64,000 bases of DNA from an uncultured Paracoccaceae bacterium (lineage in GTDB: Bacteria > Pseudomonadota > Alphaproteobacteria > Rhodobacterales > Rhodobacteraceae): contig CANNFR010000002.1 of NCBI GenBank assembly GCA_947503935.1, positions 248,001 to 312,000 of the forward strand, read 5' to 3'. Shown here piece by piece: positions 28,880-37,407 of this stretch. Position numbers and translations under genes: made by a program. Position 1 is the first letter of the stretch. The number at the start of each line of letters is the position of its first letter. The notes beneath the pieces are model-generated. The model saw only the letters and a list, made by a program, of their open reading frames with translations. It ran no database searches and was not told the origin of the DNA.

Positions 28880-30724
28880 ATGGCGAGAAACCTGAACGCC
28901 GTCCTGCGCGCGGCCCTGCTTGCGACAGCGCTTCTTGCGGCCCCTGTCGCGAGCGACGAGAGCAAGGCCAGCCTTACCGCCGCGCTGAGCCTTTCGGACC
29001 CCGCCACCGGTGCGCCGGTTGATGCCGCGGCGGGCGAGCCGGTGCGCCTGACGGTCGAGCTGACCGATGCCGTCTCGGGCCTGCCGCCGCGCGGGCTTGA
29101 TCTGTTCGGCTGGGTCCGCCCGGTCGAGGCTGGCAACTCCACCTGCGAGCAGGCGGCGCAGGCCTTCCGCGCGACCCGGCGCATTCCGATGGGGTCGAGT
29201 GATCTGAACGGCATCCTGGTGACCACACTGAACCGCGATGGCAGCATCGGCGTGATCGACCCCAAGCTGAACCTGCACAGCTCGAACATGCTGGCCGCGC
29301 ACCGATTCGAGGCGATGCCCGACGCGCTGGCCATCGACCGTCGGCAGATGCGCGCGCTTCTGACCTTCCCCGGCGAAGGCCGCATCGCGGCGCTGTCGCT
29401 GATGACCGGCGGCGTGACCGATTTCGCCCGGGGGCTGCCCGCCCCGGCCGATATCGCCACCGCCTCGACCGGCGATGTGTGGGTGGCCAGCAGCAGCGAT
29501 GGCAGCCTCCGCCGCCTGGGCGGCGATGGCACCGAGCAGGCGGTGATCGATCTGGGCAAAGGCGCGGTGTCGCTGCGCCGCCAGCCCGATGACGAAACCG
29601 ATCTTATAGGCGCGTTCACGTCCCAAGGCGCATTGCTATTGGTCGACGGCACCAGCGGACGGCAGGTTCTGCGCATTGATGCGGGCCAGCCGGTGGCAGA
29701 CGCGACCTTCCTGGGCGATCAGGCTGCCATGGCTCTGATCGACGGCCAGGCCGAGGCGCGGCTTTATTATGCGGATGCGCCCGACGCCCCGGTGATCATC
29801 CCGACCGGGGCGGTCTTTACCCGCCTGGCCTCTGGCCCCGATGCGCGCATCGCGGTCGCCTACACCCCCGGCGCGTCTACCTTCGCGCTGATCGACACGG
29901 CGCTTGGCCGGGTCGTGCAGCCTGCCGCGCTCAGCGATGCGACGGTGGCCGAAGTGGCTTTCACCGACAACGCGGCCTTCCTGCTCAGCCATGATGGCGG
30001 CTTTGTCGGCGCGGTCGATCTGGCGACCGTGGGCCTCGGCAAGCCCGCCGTGATCCGCAACGTCAACCTCGGCGCCCGGGCCGAGGCACCGCCGCCCGGC
30101 GCGGCGCTTTTGACGCCGCTTTTCCCCTCGCCCCGCGTTCTGGCGGTTGAGCCCGCGAACCAGACCGGCTGGGTGATCGGCGAGGTTGCCTCGTCGGTTG
30201 AGATGCCGCCGATGGAATCGATCCGCCTGCGCGGCGGCGTGCCCCATATCGTGCGCGTGGTTGATCGCAGCTTCGACGAACGCGCGCCCGGCCGGTTCGA
30301 GACTGTGTGGGCGTTCGGCCCGGGCGAGCATGAGCTGGTGCTGACCACCGGCATCGCCGGCCTCTCAACCTGCATCCCGTTTTCGGTGTCGGGCGAACGC
30401 GCGGCGCAGCGCCTGACGCCGGTGACGATGCGCGCCGACCCTGAGGGCGGGCCGATCCGCGCGGGCGAGGTGCGGCGCATCGCGATCCGGCTGGCCGATG
30501 CCGATGGCCAGCCGCTTGCGCTTGACGAACTGCCGATCCGGTTGCCCGCCATGCAATCAAGCTGGAGCGGCAGTGCGGTGGCCAGGCGCGAGGCTGACGG
30601 CGTGCTGCGCGCCGAAATCCGGTTGCCCCATGCGGGCGTCTTCGTGGTGCAACCCGTTAACCTGCCGCCGGGCATGGCGCTGCGGTCAGCCGCCATCGTC
30701 GAAGTTGAGCCGAAGGATCAGTAA
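28880..30724 (+). CDS. Secreted protein with propeller-like centre and Ig/YtkA-like ends
   Basis: 614-residue exported protein (signal RNLNAVLRAALLATALLAAP). The first domain looks like a beta-sandwich of the YtkA/FixH type (GEPVRLTVELTDAVSGLPPR). The middle has short repeats of propeller appearance (GILVTTLNRDGSIGVID, IATASTGDVWVASSSDGSL, GALLLVDGTSGRQVLRIDAG). The C-terminal sandwich is another GEVRRIAIRLADADGQPL module. Function unknown; position suggests a structural partner of the giant oxidase. ATG 28880 has AGGTGA just upstream; GTG 28871 overlaps the oxidase stop (GTGA) and is the alternative start. The SCO gene begins 2 nt after its stop. Confidence 0.8.
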   Translation: MARNLNAVLRAALLATALLAAPVASDESKASLTAALSLSDPATGAPVDAAAGEPVRLTVELTDAVSGLPPRGLDLFGWVRPVEAGNSTCEQAAQAFRATRRIPMGSSDLNGILVTTLNRDGSIGVIDPKLNLHSSNMLAAHRFEAMPDALAIDRRQMRALLTFPGEGRIAALSLMTGGVTDFARGLPAPADIATASTGDVWVASSSDGSLRRLGGDGTEQAVIDLGKGAVSLRRQPDDETDLIGAFTSQGALLLVDGTSGRQVLRIDAGQPVADATFLGDQAAMALIDGQAEARLYYADAPDAPVIIPTGAVFTRLASGPDARIAVAYTPGASTFALIDTALGRVVQPAALSDATVAEVAFTDNAAFLLSHDGGFVGAVDLATVGLGKPAVIRNVNLGARAEAPPPGAALLTPLFPSPRVLAVEPANQTGWVIGEVASSVEMPPMESIRLRGGVPHIVRVVDRSFDERAPGRFETVWAFGPGEHELVLTTGIAGLSTCIPFSVSGERAAQRLTPVTMRADPEGGPIRAGEVRRIAIRLADADGQPLALDELPIRLPAMQSSWSGSAVARREADGVLRAEIRLPHAGVFVVQPVNLPPGMALRSAAIVEVEPKDQ

Positions 30725-30725
30725 G

Positions 30726-31271
30726 ATGCGTCCCCTTTGCCCCCCGACCCTGCTTGCCCTGGTGCTGAGCACAGCCGGCCACGCCGACACCACCGGAACC
30801 TTCGTGCAGGAGCGGCTGAGCCTGCCGCGGATGGAGCTGATCGACCAGAACGCCCAGCCGCGTGACCTGACCGAGGGCGCGATCGTGGTGATCAACTTCA
30901 ACTATACGCTCTGCGGATCGATCTGCCCGATGGGCAATGATGTGATGGCGCAGGTCGACGACATGATCGAGCGGGTGGGCGAGACGCCCGTCAAGCTGCT
31001 GTCGATCACCATCGACCCGACGCGCGATACGCCCCTGTTGCTGAACGAGGCGGCCGCAACCTTCGAGGCCAGCGCCAAATGGAGCTGGCTGACCGGCGAC
31101 CCGCACGACATCGCAAGCCTGCTGCAGGCCGTCGATGCCGATGTCGTCAACATCGAGCTGCACGATCCGATCTTTCTGGTGGGCGATGCCGAACGCGGCA
31201 TCTTCTACCGCTCGCTGTCGCTGCCCACGGCCGACCAGATCGTCGAGCGGATCAACGCTTTCGGCACATGA
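30726..31271 (+). CDS. SCO1/SenC-family copper chaperone
   Basis: 181-residue exported thioredoxin-fold protein (signal PTLLALVLSTAGHAD). The copper-binding CxxxC is in NYTLCGSICPMGNDVMAQ, and the third ligand is probably the His of NIELHDPIFLVGD, which aligns with VDHSTFSYLV of the second SCO in this window. SCO proteins deliver copper to periplasmic copper centres. Within this operon the natural client is the giant multicopper oxidase, rather than cytochrome oxidase. Start is 1 nt after the previous stop; its TGA overlaps the ATG of the next gene. A much longer upstream frame is a shadow of the previous gene. Confidence 0.92.
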   Translation: MRPLCPPTLLALVLSTAGHADTTGTFVQERLSLPRMELIDQNAQPRDLTEGAIVVINFNYTLCGSICPMGNDVMAQVDDMIERVGETPVKLLSITIDPTRDTPLLLNEAAATFEASAKWSWLTGDPHDIASLLQAVDADVVNIELHDPIFLVGDAERGIFYRSLSLPTADQIVERINAFGT

Positions 31272-32584
31272 AGCCACTCGGCCCAGCCCTGGCGGGCCTT
31301 CTGTCTCTGGCTGCGATGACGGGCGCCTGGGCCGATGAGGCCGGACTGCGGCTTGGGCATGCCATCTTTACCGGTGCGCTCGACAGTCTGAGCGCTGCGG
31401 AACGGGCAGCGCTGCCGGCGCGCCAACTTGGCCGATTTCCTTGCGCCGGCTGCCACGGCCGCGACGGGGCGGGCGGAACCGAGGGCGAGGCGCCGCCGAT
31501 CCGCTGGCCTGCGCTTGCCGCGCCGTCGGTGCTGCGGACACGCTATGATGGCCCGGGCTTTCATGCCGCAGTGACCACCGGGCGTGATCCCGAGGGTCGC
31601 ACCCTGACCCGCCTGATGCCGCGCTACGCGCTCGACCCTGCCGCCACGGCGGCGCTGCGTGGCTATCTGGCGGCCTTGCCCGCGCTGGACCGGCGTGGCG
31701 TCACCCCGACCGCGCTTGAATTCTGTGTCGTGATACGGCCCGAGGCAGCCGCGCCGCTTCGCGCCTACGCCGCGAGACTTGCCACGGCGCTGACCGATCT
31801 GGCGGGTGACGCCGGGCTTTACGGGCGGCATCCCAAGGTCATCCCGCTTGAGGGCCCGCCCGACCAGGTCCTTGCGGCGGCTGAAGACCGTTGCCTGGCC
31901 GTCATCGGCCTGGTGCCAGACAATCGCCTGCCGATCTCGGCCTTCTCCGATCTTGGCGTGCCCGTCCTCTTCCCGCTTGCCCAGCTGTCCGGGCGCGAAG
32001 ACCGCACGATCGTCCGCGCCTTGCGCCCGACACGGCGCGACGTGTTCGCAGCCTTGGTGCGCGATTTGGGAGCGCAGGGCGTAACGTCGGTTCACATCGT
32101 CGGAGATGATGGCGACGCGGGCGACCTGCTGCAGATGCTGCGCCTCGACCCCGCGACGACCCATGCAGAGGCGACACATGGCGCGGATGTCGCCTTGCCC
32201 GACGACGTGGCACTTGTCGCCCTTGGCCCACTTTCGGCCGAGACGCTGATGTCGCTCAAGCCCGGCCGGCGGCTTTGGGTCCTGTCCCAGTCAGCCATGG
32301 CAGAGATGCTTCCGGCCGGGGTCGATGCGACGGTGATGATCGATGCGCCGGGCCTTGTCTCCTTCGCGCTTGGTGCCGGGCTGGATCCGCAGGAAGCCCA
32401 TGCGACACTGACCGCCGAAGTCCTTGTCGCCGCGCTTAAGGGTGCCGGTCGCGAGGTCGGGCGGGCCGGTCTGCTGCGCGGGTTCGGTGATGCGGTGCTT
32501 GGCCATGTCGGGCTCGATTACGACGACGTGCCGCTGACGGGCACGAAGGATGTGCTGCCGCTTCGTCCCGGGGCGGGCGAATGA
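31268..32584 (+). CDS. Cytochrome c fused to a periplasmic-binding-protein-like domain
   Basis: 438-residue exported protein (signal PALAGLLSLAAMTGAWAD). Residues about 20-135 form a class I cytochrome c domain with one haem site (FPCAGCHGRDGAGG) and a likely distal Met in TLTRLMPRYAL. From about residue 145 on, the chain resembles type 1 periplasmic-binding folds (CLAVIGLVPDNRLPISAF, VPVLFPLAQLSGREDRTIV, GVTSVHIVGDDGDAGDLLQM). This pairing of haem and ligand domain is unusual. PQQ-dependent alcohol dehydrogenase clusters have separate binding-protein-like and propeller genes, a possible distant parallel. It starts inside the SCO stop (ATGA). Confidence 0.8.
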   Translation: MKPLGPALAGLLSLAAMTGAWADEAGLRLGHAIFTGALDSLSAAERAALPARQLGRFPCAGCHGRDGAGGTEGEAPPIRWPALAAPSVLRTRYDGPGFHAAVTTGRDPEGRTLTRLMPRYALDPAATAALRGYLAALPALDRRGVTPTALEFCVVIRPEAAAPLRAYAARLATALTDLAGDAGLYGRHPKVIPLEGPPDQVLAAAEDRCLAVIGLVPDNRLPISAFSDLGVPVLFPLAQLSGREDRTIVRALRPTRRDVFAALVRDLGAQGVTSVHIVGDDGDAGDLLQMLRLDPATTHAEATHGADVALPDDVALVALGPLSAETLMSLKPGRRLWVLSQSAMAEMLPAGVDATVMIDAPGLVSFALGAGLDPQEAHATLTAEVLVAALKGAGREVGRAGLLRGFGDAVLGHVGLDYDDVPLTGTKDVLPLRPGAGE

Positions 32585-32648
32585 AGCAAGGGCCTCACGG
32601 CGCAGAAAAACCAAATTGCCGCTGGCCGGGGTGGATCAAGACTTCGGC

Positions 32649-32663
32649 CCACCCAAAGGGTGG
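32649..32663 (+). repeat. Small inverted repeat upstream of the two-module cytochrome gene
   Basis: CCACCC-AAA-GGGTGG lies 22 nt before the cytochrome start. It is followed by AAAAA and not by T residues, so it is not a plus-strand terminator. It may be a protein-binding site or leader hairpin. Confidence 0.3.
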
Positions 32664-32684
32664 AAAAACTGTTAGGATGCCGCG

Positions 32685-33578
32685 ATGAGACTAATGATTT
32701 CCAGCCTGCTGTTTCTGGCATTGCCCAGCCTGAGCCACGCGCAGGATTGGGCGGCCGTCTCGGCCCTTTTCGAAGAGCGTTGCGTTTTCTGCCATACCGG
32801 TGAATTCGCCCCTCTTGGCCTGCACCTCGACAGCCATGATGGCGTGATGATCGGGTCCGAGAATGGTGCGGTCGTGCTGCCCGGCGCGGTTGAGACCAGC
32901 CCGCTCTATCACCGGATCATCGGCCAGACCGAGCCACGCATGCCGCTGGACGGTCCACCGTTCCTGAACGAGGCCGAGATCGCCACGATCGCGGACTGGA
33001 TCGCCGCAGGGGCCGCAGGCCCCGAAACGGCAGAACCGCAGATCGATGCCGAGCCGCCCGACCCGCGCGAGGACGGTCAGATCCTGTACAGTGAGGTCGC
33101 GCGCATCTTTGGCCAGGCGTGCATCAAGTGCCATTCCGACAATGGGCTTCTGGCCGAGCCGCCCGAAGCCCTCCGGCTGGATAGTTATGAGGCTATTCTG
33201 GCGGGTGGCGACCGGATCGTCGTCATTCCGGGCAATGCGCAGGCCTCTGAGATCGTGCGCCGCATCGAAGGGCTGGCAAGCCCGCGCATGCCGCTGGACG
33301 GCCCGCCCTGGCTGGATGAGGACGCGATTGCTCTGATCCGCGACTGGATCGATGGCGGTGCCTTGTCGAGTGATGCGGTCGCCGCGCCAATGCCGGTTGG
33401 CGGCAGCGTCCGCCTGCGTGGGGTGATGACCGGGCCGAATGAAATCGACGGCGCCGCCTTCGTCACGACCGATCAGACCCGCATCGATGAGCGCCCATCG
33501 GTGGGCGAGCAGGCCGAGCTCAGGGCAATAATCGCGCAGGACGGCAGCCTTCAAGCGGAACGGCTACGCGACAGATAG
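32685..33578 (+). CDS. Cytochrome with two tandem PSCyt1-type modules and a DUF5666-like tail
   Basis: 297-residue exported protein (signal ISSLLFLALPSLSHAQD). It holds two copies of a planctomycete-type cytochrome module. Copy 1 has CVFCH and EPRMPLDGPPFLNEAEIATI; copy 2 has CIKCH and SPRMPLDGPPWLDEDAIALI, so an internal duplication is plain. Each ends with a DWI(A/D)xGA segment. The C-terminal 60 residues (VRLRGVMTGPNEIDGAAFVT and after) look like a small DUF5666-type barrel. AGGA lies 7 nt before ATG. It probably carries electrons for the giant oxidase operon, 100 nt downstream of the cytochrome/binding-protein fusion. Confidence 0.85.
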   Translation: MRLMISSLLFLALPSLSHAQDWAAVSALFEERCVFCHTGEFAPLGLHLDSHDGVMIGSENGAVVLPGAVETSPLYHRIIGQTEPRMPLDGPPFLNEAEIATIADWIAAGAAGPETAEPQIDAEPPDPREDGQILYSEVARIFGQACIKCHSDNGLLAEPPEALRLDSYEAILAGGDRIVVIPGNAQASEIVRRIEGLASPRMPLDGPPWLDEDAIALIRDWIDGGALSSDAVAAPMPVGGSVRLRGVMTGPNEIDGAAFVTTDQTRIDERPSVGEQAELRAIIAQDGSLQAERLRDR

Positions 33579-33672
33579 GCTCGCTTTCCGCTGAACATGC
33601 CTTATCGAATTGCACCAACGCTTCTATTGAAGCGACTGCAATCGTCGTCTCATCGTAAAAAGCCAGGTTTCT

Positions 33673-35085
33673 CTATTCGTTTACGGTAGTGTCCCACGCC
33701 TCATGTTCGGGGTTCGGATACTCAGACCTCCGGAAGCCTTCCCGCGGTTTCATAGGGATGAAGCCGCCACTTGGGGACCAATGTGCAGAGTGGTGCACGA
33801 AGTCTCTGCGGTAGGGCCATGACGCTGCACGATCCAATTTGTCGCCTTGCAACAGACCATCCATCAAGGACTGGAGTTCCGGGGGCACGGCATGATCCGC
33901 ATCGTCCGGCAGAGATGCTGGCAAGGAAACCCCTGCCCGTACGGCCCGATCGTGCATGACATGAAGGGCCACATGTGAAAGCCTGTGGTTCATCCAGGGC
34001 CGGTGAAGGTAGCGCCTTATATAGTAGGGATCGTAGGGATGGCTGCCGACGGGCAAGAACTTGCGCTGAAGAGCGTCCCGATCCTCTGGTCTGATCCATC
34101 CTTCGACAACGAGGCGAAGCCTGAGCGGCTCATCGCTTGGCGACGGTTGTTCTAAGGCGGCGATCTCTTCCGGCGTCGTCGGACGGCGCGTGTTCAGTAT
34201 ACGAACCTCTTCGATCGGAGCGATTTCGGGGCGCTCGACCCAAAAATCAGGGTAACCGCCACCGATATCCGCATGAGCGCCGACGGTAGGAATAGTCTCC
34301 GCGCTGTCCGGCGCTTTGGTCAGGGGGAAGTTCTCGCGAAACTCGTCCAGGGCGGTAATGTGAACGATCTTCGTCGCCGAGTCGTCCTTCAATCCTATCC
34401 GGAGGTTTCCATGATTGACGTCGTTTGCTGTTCTCCCCCAGGAAACGACTGTGTCGAAAAGACCTAGAAACCGGATCTCGATTTTGGGTTTGTCTTCGGC
34501 CTGCACCTCGTAGGAGGGGCCGCCATAGCCATGGTCCGCGTGCCCCCGGTGAACGCAATTCACAAAATGTCGGGCGGCAGCCGCGCCCCGGCTGAAGCCG
34601 AACACGTCAACCGTGATCTTCCGGATCTCACCCTGAGCCTTCGTAGTGTTGATGTGGCGTAGAAAATCCACAAACGTATCCTGGACTCGCCTTTCGATAC
34701 CGCTTGCGCCCCAAGCCACAGCGAAGCCGGCAAGGGAGTCGTCTTGGCCGCTGGTCGTCCCGATGCCGTCCACGATCATGCTGATGCGCTGTTTCGCAAT
34801 ACCGCCGCAGTCGTTCGGAACGACCGGTTCCGCCTCCGAATGCAGACGATAGAGCTTGGCGACATTGGAAAGATCGTTGTTGTAGCTGTCCTCGGAATGC
34901 ATCCCGAGCCCGTCTGCGCGCCGGGCGTTTCCTTCCAGGACGTTGGCCATGTTGTTGCCGGTACCATCGAAGAAGATGCCCAGCTCCAGCTCAAGCGCCG
35001 GACAGGTGGCGATGACGGTTTCGGCTTCCGAGTTGCCTTCAGGATCGTTTGCCAGGTTTACCGGCAGGGGAGGTGCTCCATCCAT
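33673..35085 (-). CDS. Tle1-type (DUF2235) phospholipase, probable T6SS effector
   Basis: 470-residue alpha/beta hydrolase of the DUF2235/Tle1 family. LELELGIFFDGTGNNM is the family's N-terminal signature, VFGFSRGAAAARHF holds the Ser nucleophile (GxSxG), LGLFDTVVSW the likely Asp, and VGAHADIGGGYPDFW the catalytic His. Tle1 enzymes are injected by type VI secretion and cleave membrane phospholipids. No secretion signal is present, as expected. ATG 35085 overlaps the TGA of the upstream lipoprotein gene by one base. It is the last gene of the DUF4123-DUF2931-DUF2931-Tle1 module. No T6SS structural gene is in the window. Confidence 0.9.
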   Translation of the reverse strand: MDGAPPLPVNLANDPEGNSEAETVIATCPALELELGIFFDGTGNNMANVLEGNARRADGLGMHSEDSYNNDLSNVAKLYRLHSEAEPVVPNDCGGIAKQRISMIVDGIGTTSGQDDSLAGFAVAWGASGIERRVQDTFVDFLRHINTTKAQGEIRKITVDVFGFSRGAAAARHFVNCVHRGHADHGYGGPSYEVQAEDKPKIEIRFLGLFDTVVSWGRTANDVNHGNLRIGLKDDSATKIVHITALDEFRENFPLTKAPDSAETIPTVGAHADIGGGYPDFWVERPEIAPIEEVRILNTRRPTTPEEIAALEQPSPSDEPLRLRLVVEGWIRPEDRDALQRKFLPVGSHPYDPYYIRRYLHRPWMNHRLSHVALHVMHDRAVRAGVSLPASLPDDADHAVPPELQSLMDGLLQGDKLDRAASWPYRRDFVHHSAHWSPSGGFIPMKPREGFRRSEYPNPEHEAWDTTVNE

Positions 35086-35717
35086 CAATCGGGGTCTCCT
35101 TTACATGTGCCGGGAAGATCGGCGATATCCGCGATCCTCCGGTTCGGATGCTGGTTGAGCGGCTCGGTCAGGGCCCGGTCGAGGGCCTTTTCGTATGCAG
35201 GATCCGAAATCACGACCTGCTCGGCACAGACCCATGCCACGACCTCCGCCTCGGGCAGATCGTCGGCGGGCGGGTAGGTGTCGGCGTAGGTCACCGCCTC
35301 GACATAGCCGCTGCCGCCAATCCTGAGGATCAGCGTTCCCGAGTCGCGCCAAATAGGATCGCGGGCAAGGCCGGCGGGATCGAACTCGACGCGTGCGGCG
35401 AAAGCCGCTCCGGTCACGACTTCGTACCACAGAAGGTCCATCCGCACGGCCCCGTCTTCTGCAACCTGCCCGCCGAGCCTGGCCGGCGTGCTGCCATAGC
35501 GCTGATCCCAACCGGAACTCCTGAAGGTGCCGGATGGCGCCATGCGGGGGACGGCAAGATTGCTGTCCGTGAGGAACACCACGACGGGCCAACCGTCGGC
35601 CGCAGCGATGCTGTAGCGAAGCTTCTCGGGGTTCTCCTCTGCGCGGCAGGCCTGTAGCGCAAATGCGCAGATGAGAGCTACGGCAACGCTGGGCAAGTTG
35701 CGCAGGGAAACAGCCAT
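35085..35717 (-). CDS. DUF2931-like lipoprotein, probable immunity protein (copy 2)
   Basis: 210-residue lipoprotein (signal ending FALQAC, lipobox LQAC). The body parallels the next entry: PEKLRYSIAAADGWPVVVFL, GWDQRYGSTPARLGGQVAED, MDLLWYEVVTGAAFAARV, and a C-terminal PLNQHPNRRIADIADLP. Such small lipoproteins next to Tle effectors usually neutralise the lipase in the periplasm; the immunity role here is inferred. The start ATG 35717 overlaps the upstream stop by one base (TGATG), the same junction as the next gene down. Confidence 0.75.
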   Translation of the reverse strand: MAVSLRNLPSVAVALICAFALQACRAEENPEKLRYSIAAADGWPVVVFLTDSNLAVPRMAPSGTFRSSGWDQRYGSTPARLGGQVAEDGAVRMDLLWYEVVTGAAFAARVEFDPAGLARDPIWRDSGTLILRIGGSGYVEAVTYADTYPPADDLPEAEVVAWVCAEQVVISDPAYEKALDRALTEPLNQHPNRRIADIADLPGTCKGDPD

Positions 35718-36334
35718 CAACGCTCTCCTTCGTAGCGGGTCGGCACATCGTCGATGTCGGCGACATGTGCGAAGCGTTCCCGGTTGAGCGGCTCGTCCTG
35801 GACGCGCTCCAGCTCTTTCAGGATCTTGGGATCGGTGATCTTCGCTGGCGGTCCGCAGACCCAGGTGAGCAGCCGCGCGGGTGGCGGGTTTTCCTGGGGC
35901 GGAAAGGTGGTCTCGTACGTCACCGCGTCGACATATCCCTGTCGTCCGATGCGCATCACTAAAATGAGTGAGTCCTGCGCCAGCGGATCGCGTTCCAGGT
36001 CGTCGGGGCTCACGGTCACGCGCGCGGCAAAGCTTTGCTGTGTGGCGACCTCGTGCCAGAGAAGATCGAGCCAGATCTGGCCATCTTCGGCGACCCTGGG
36101 GCCCAGCCTGGCCGGCGTGTCGCCAAGCCGATAGTCCCAGCCTGCATTTCTAGCCGTCACCCCCCGCATAATCGGTGGGAGGGCAAGGTTGATGTCGGTG
36201 ATGAAGACGATGACCGGCCACCATTGCGCCGATGCAATGCCGTAGTGCAGCTTTTCCGGGGCCTCTTCGCTGCGGCAAGCTGTCACCAGAAACAGGCACG
36301 TCACAGCCATGGCGATCAGGTTACGTTTGATCAT
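35717..36334 (-). CDS. DUF2931-like lipoprotein, probable immunity protein (copy 1)
   Basis: 205-residue lipoprotein with lipobox VTAC at the end of its signal (TCLFLVTAC). It is a clear paralogue of the downstream gene: EKLHYGIASAQWWPVIVFIT, GWDYRLGDTPARLGPRVAED, LDLLWHEVATQQSFAARV and PLNRERFAHVADIDDVP align throughout. The pair arose by tandem duplication. ATG 36334 overlaps the stop of the DUF4123 gene (ATGA). Probable immunity protein against the Tle1-type lipase, or against a related lipase from another strain. Confidence 0.75.
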   Translation of the reverse strand: MIKRNLIAMAVTCLFLVTACRSEEAPEKLHYGIASAQWWPVIVFITDINLALPPIMRGVTARNAGWDYRLGDTPARLGPRVAEDGQIWLDLLWHEVATQQSFAARVTVSPDDLERDPLAQDSLILVMRIGRQGYVDAVTYETTFPPQENPPPARLLTWVCGPPAKITDPKILKELERVQDEPLNRERFAHVADIDDVPTRYEGER

Positions 36335-37407
36335 GGTGCCCCGGCCCTTTCAATTTCGCGCGCCAGATCGGCGATCCGCATGTCTTCGTCCCGTTTCGGG
36401 TCGAGAATAATCTGCAGCTTCCCGGGGTCTACGCGCTTTTCGAAGCCATCACCAAGATGCAATTGCCACCACGAAAGTCGCACAAGCGAAGATTTGCGCC
36501 GAAACCCCTGTTTTCCGAAGTGCTCTGCAACCTTCATGACAACGGGCAAGACGTCGGATGCCCGATCTGGAACGTGCGCCCGCAATCGCTCAGCTATATC
36601 ATGGATAAATCGTGTGACCCGAACGTCGCGGAACCGGGCGATCTCGGCGTCGGTCATTTTGAAAGAGGGCCCGATCGCTACCTGGTGATCTGCAGGTAAC
36701 GGCGCGAAGAGGCTTAAACAGCCATCTCGTCTGATGACAAGGTACCCGGCAACAGGATGACCGGTGCGGGGTCGGAACCATTGTTGGGTCGCGCCATAGC
36801 TTCCGCGCAGATAGTCTAAGTGTACAGAAGCAATGTCAGGTTCCCAAAACCGGAAGTAGATCCAACGCCCATGTTCGTCTTGGACCTTGGTGAATTTCCT
36901 GAAATGCGCCCATAACTCGTTCATCGCAGCCCGGGAACGGACGTAGAGGCCTGGCTCGCGGTCCCACAGGTGCCAGGGGGCATCGCCCCTGGTGAAGAGA
37001 TTGCGTGTGAAAGCGCTGTCTTTCTCCAGTCGGACGAGCCAAGGGGCCACATCCTGCAGTTCATCGAAGGCGCTACCCTTGAACAGGCACCGATGTTCCA
37101 GCCCGGAGGCTTCCAGCATCTCGGGCAGGCCCTCGATTTTGGCGGCATCGAGGATGGCGTAGGTCTGCAGGGATGGCACGCTTGCCCGATCGCCCCCCGC
37201 CGCCGCGCTTTCGGTTTCGGTTGGTTCGGGCTGGCCAAACAGCGGCGCAGACAATGCGTTCGGGACCGTTTCGGGAACCTCGACGCCGACCTGTTCGTCC
37301 AGCGGCACGATGCCCACGATGGTTTCGACCTCAAGAGTGGTGCCTACAGAAATAGAAGGTGCAGTTGGCCGTTCCGTCCAATAATCGAATTCACCCGTTC
37401 TACCCAA
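36331..37407 (-). CDS. DUF4123-domain T6SS effector adaptor
   Basis: 358-residue cytoplasmic protein. From about residue 80 it has a DUF4123 domain (LQTYAILDAAKIEGLPEMLE, CLFKGSAFDELQDVAPWLVR, PWHLWDREPGLYVRSRAAMN, WIYFRFWEPDI). DUF4123 proteins load effectors onto VgrG spikes. It is first in the module that ends with the Tle1-type lipase. The first 75 residues are acidic and family-unlike. The only plausible start is TTG 37407, which has AGGA (37416-37419) at 8-nt spacing; an in-frame stop lies just upstream. No vgrG is present in the 285 nt before it. Confidence 0.8.
   Translation of the reverse strand: MGRTGEFDYWTERPTAPSISVGTTLEVETIVGIVPLDEQVGVEVPETVPNALSAPLFGQPEPTETESAAAGGDRASVPSLQTYAILDAAKIEGLPEMLEASGLEHRCLFKGSAFDELQDVAPWLVRLEKDSAFTRNLFTRGDAPWHLWDREPGLYVRSRAAMNELWAHFRKFTKVQDEHGRWIYFRFWEPDIASVHLDYLRGSYGATQQWFRPRTGHPVAGYLVIRRDGCLSLFAPLPADHQVAIGPSFKMTDAEIARFRDVRVTRFIHDIAERLRAHVPDRASDVLPVVMKVAEHFGKQGFRRKSSLVRLSWWQLHLGDGFEKRVDPGKLQIILDPKRDEDMRIADLAREIERAGAP

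Noticed and set aside
32649-32663. Terminator before the two-module cytochrome gene
   Set aside because: The stem is followed by A residues, not T, on the plus strand; it would not act as an intrinsic terminator for the oxidase operon.
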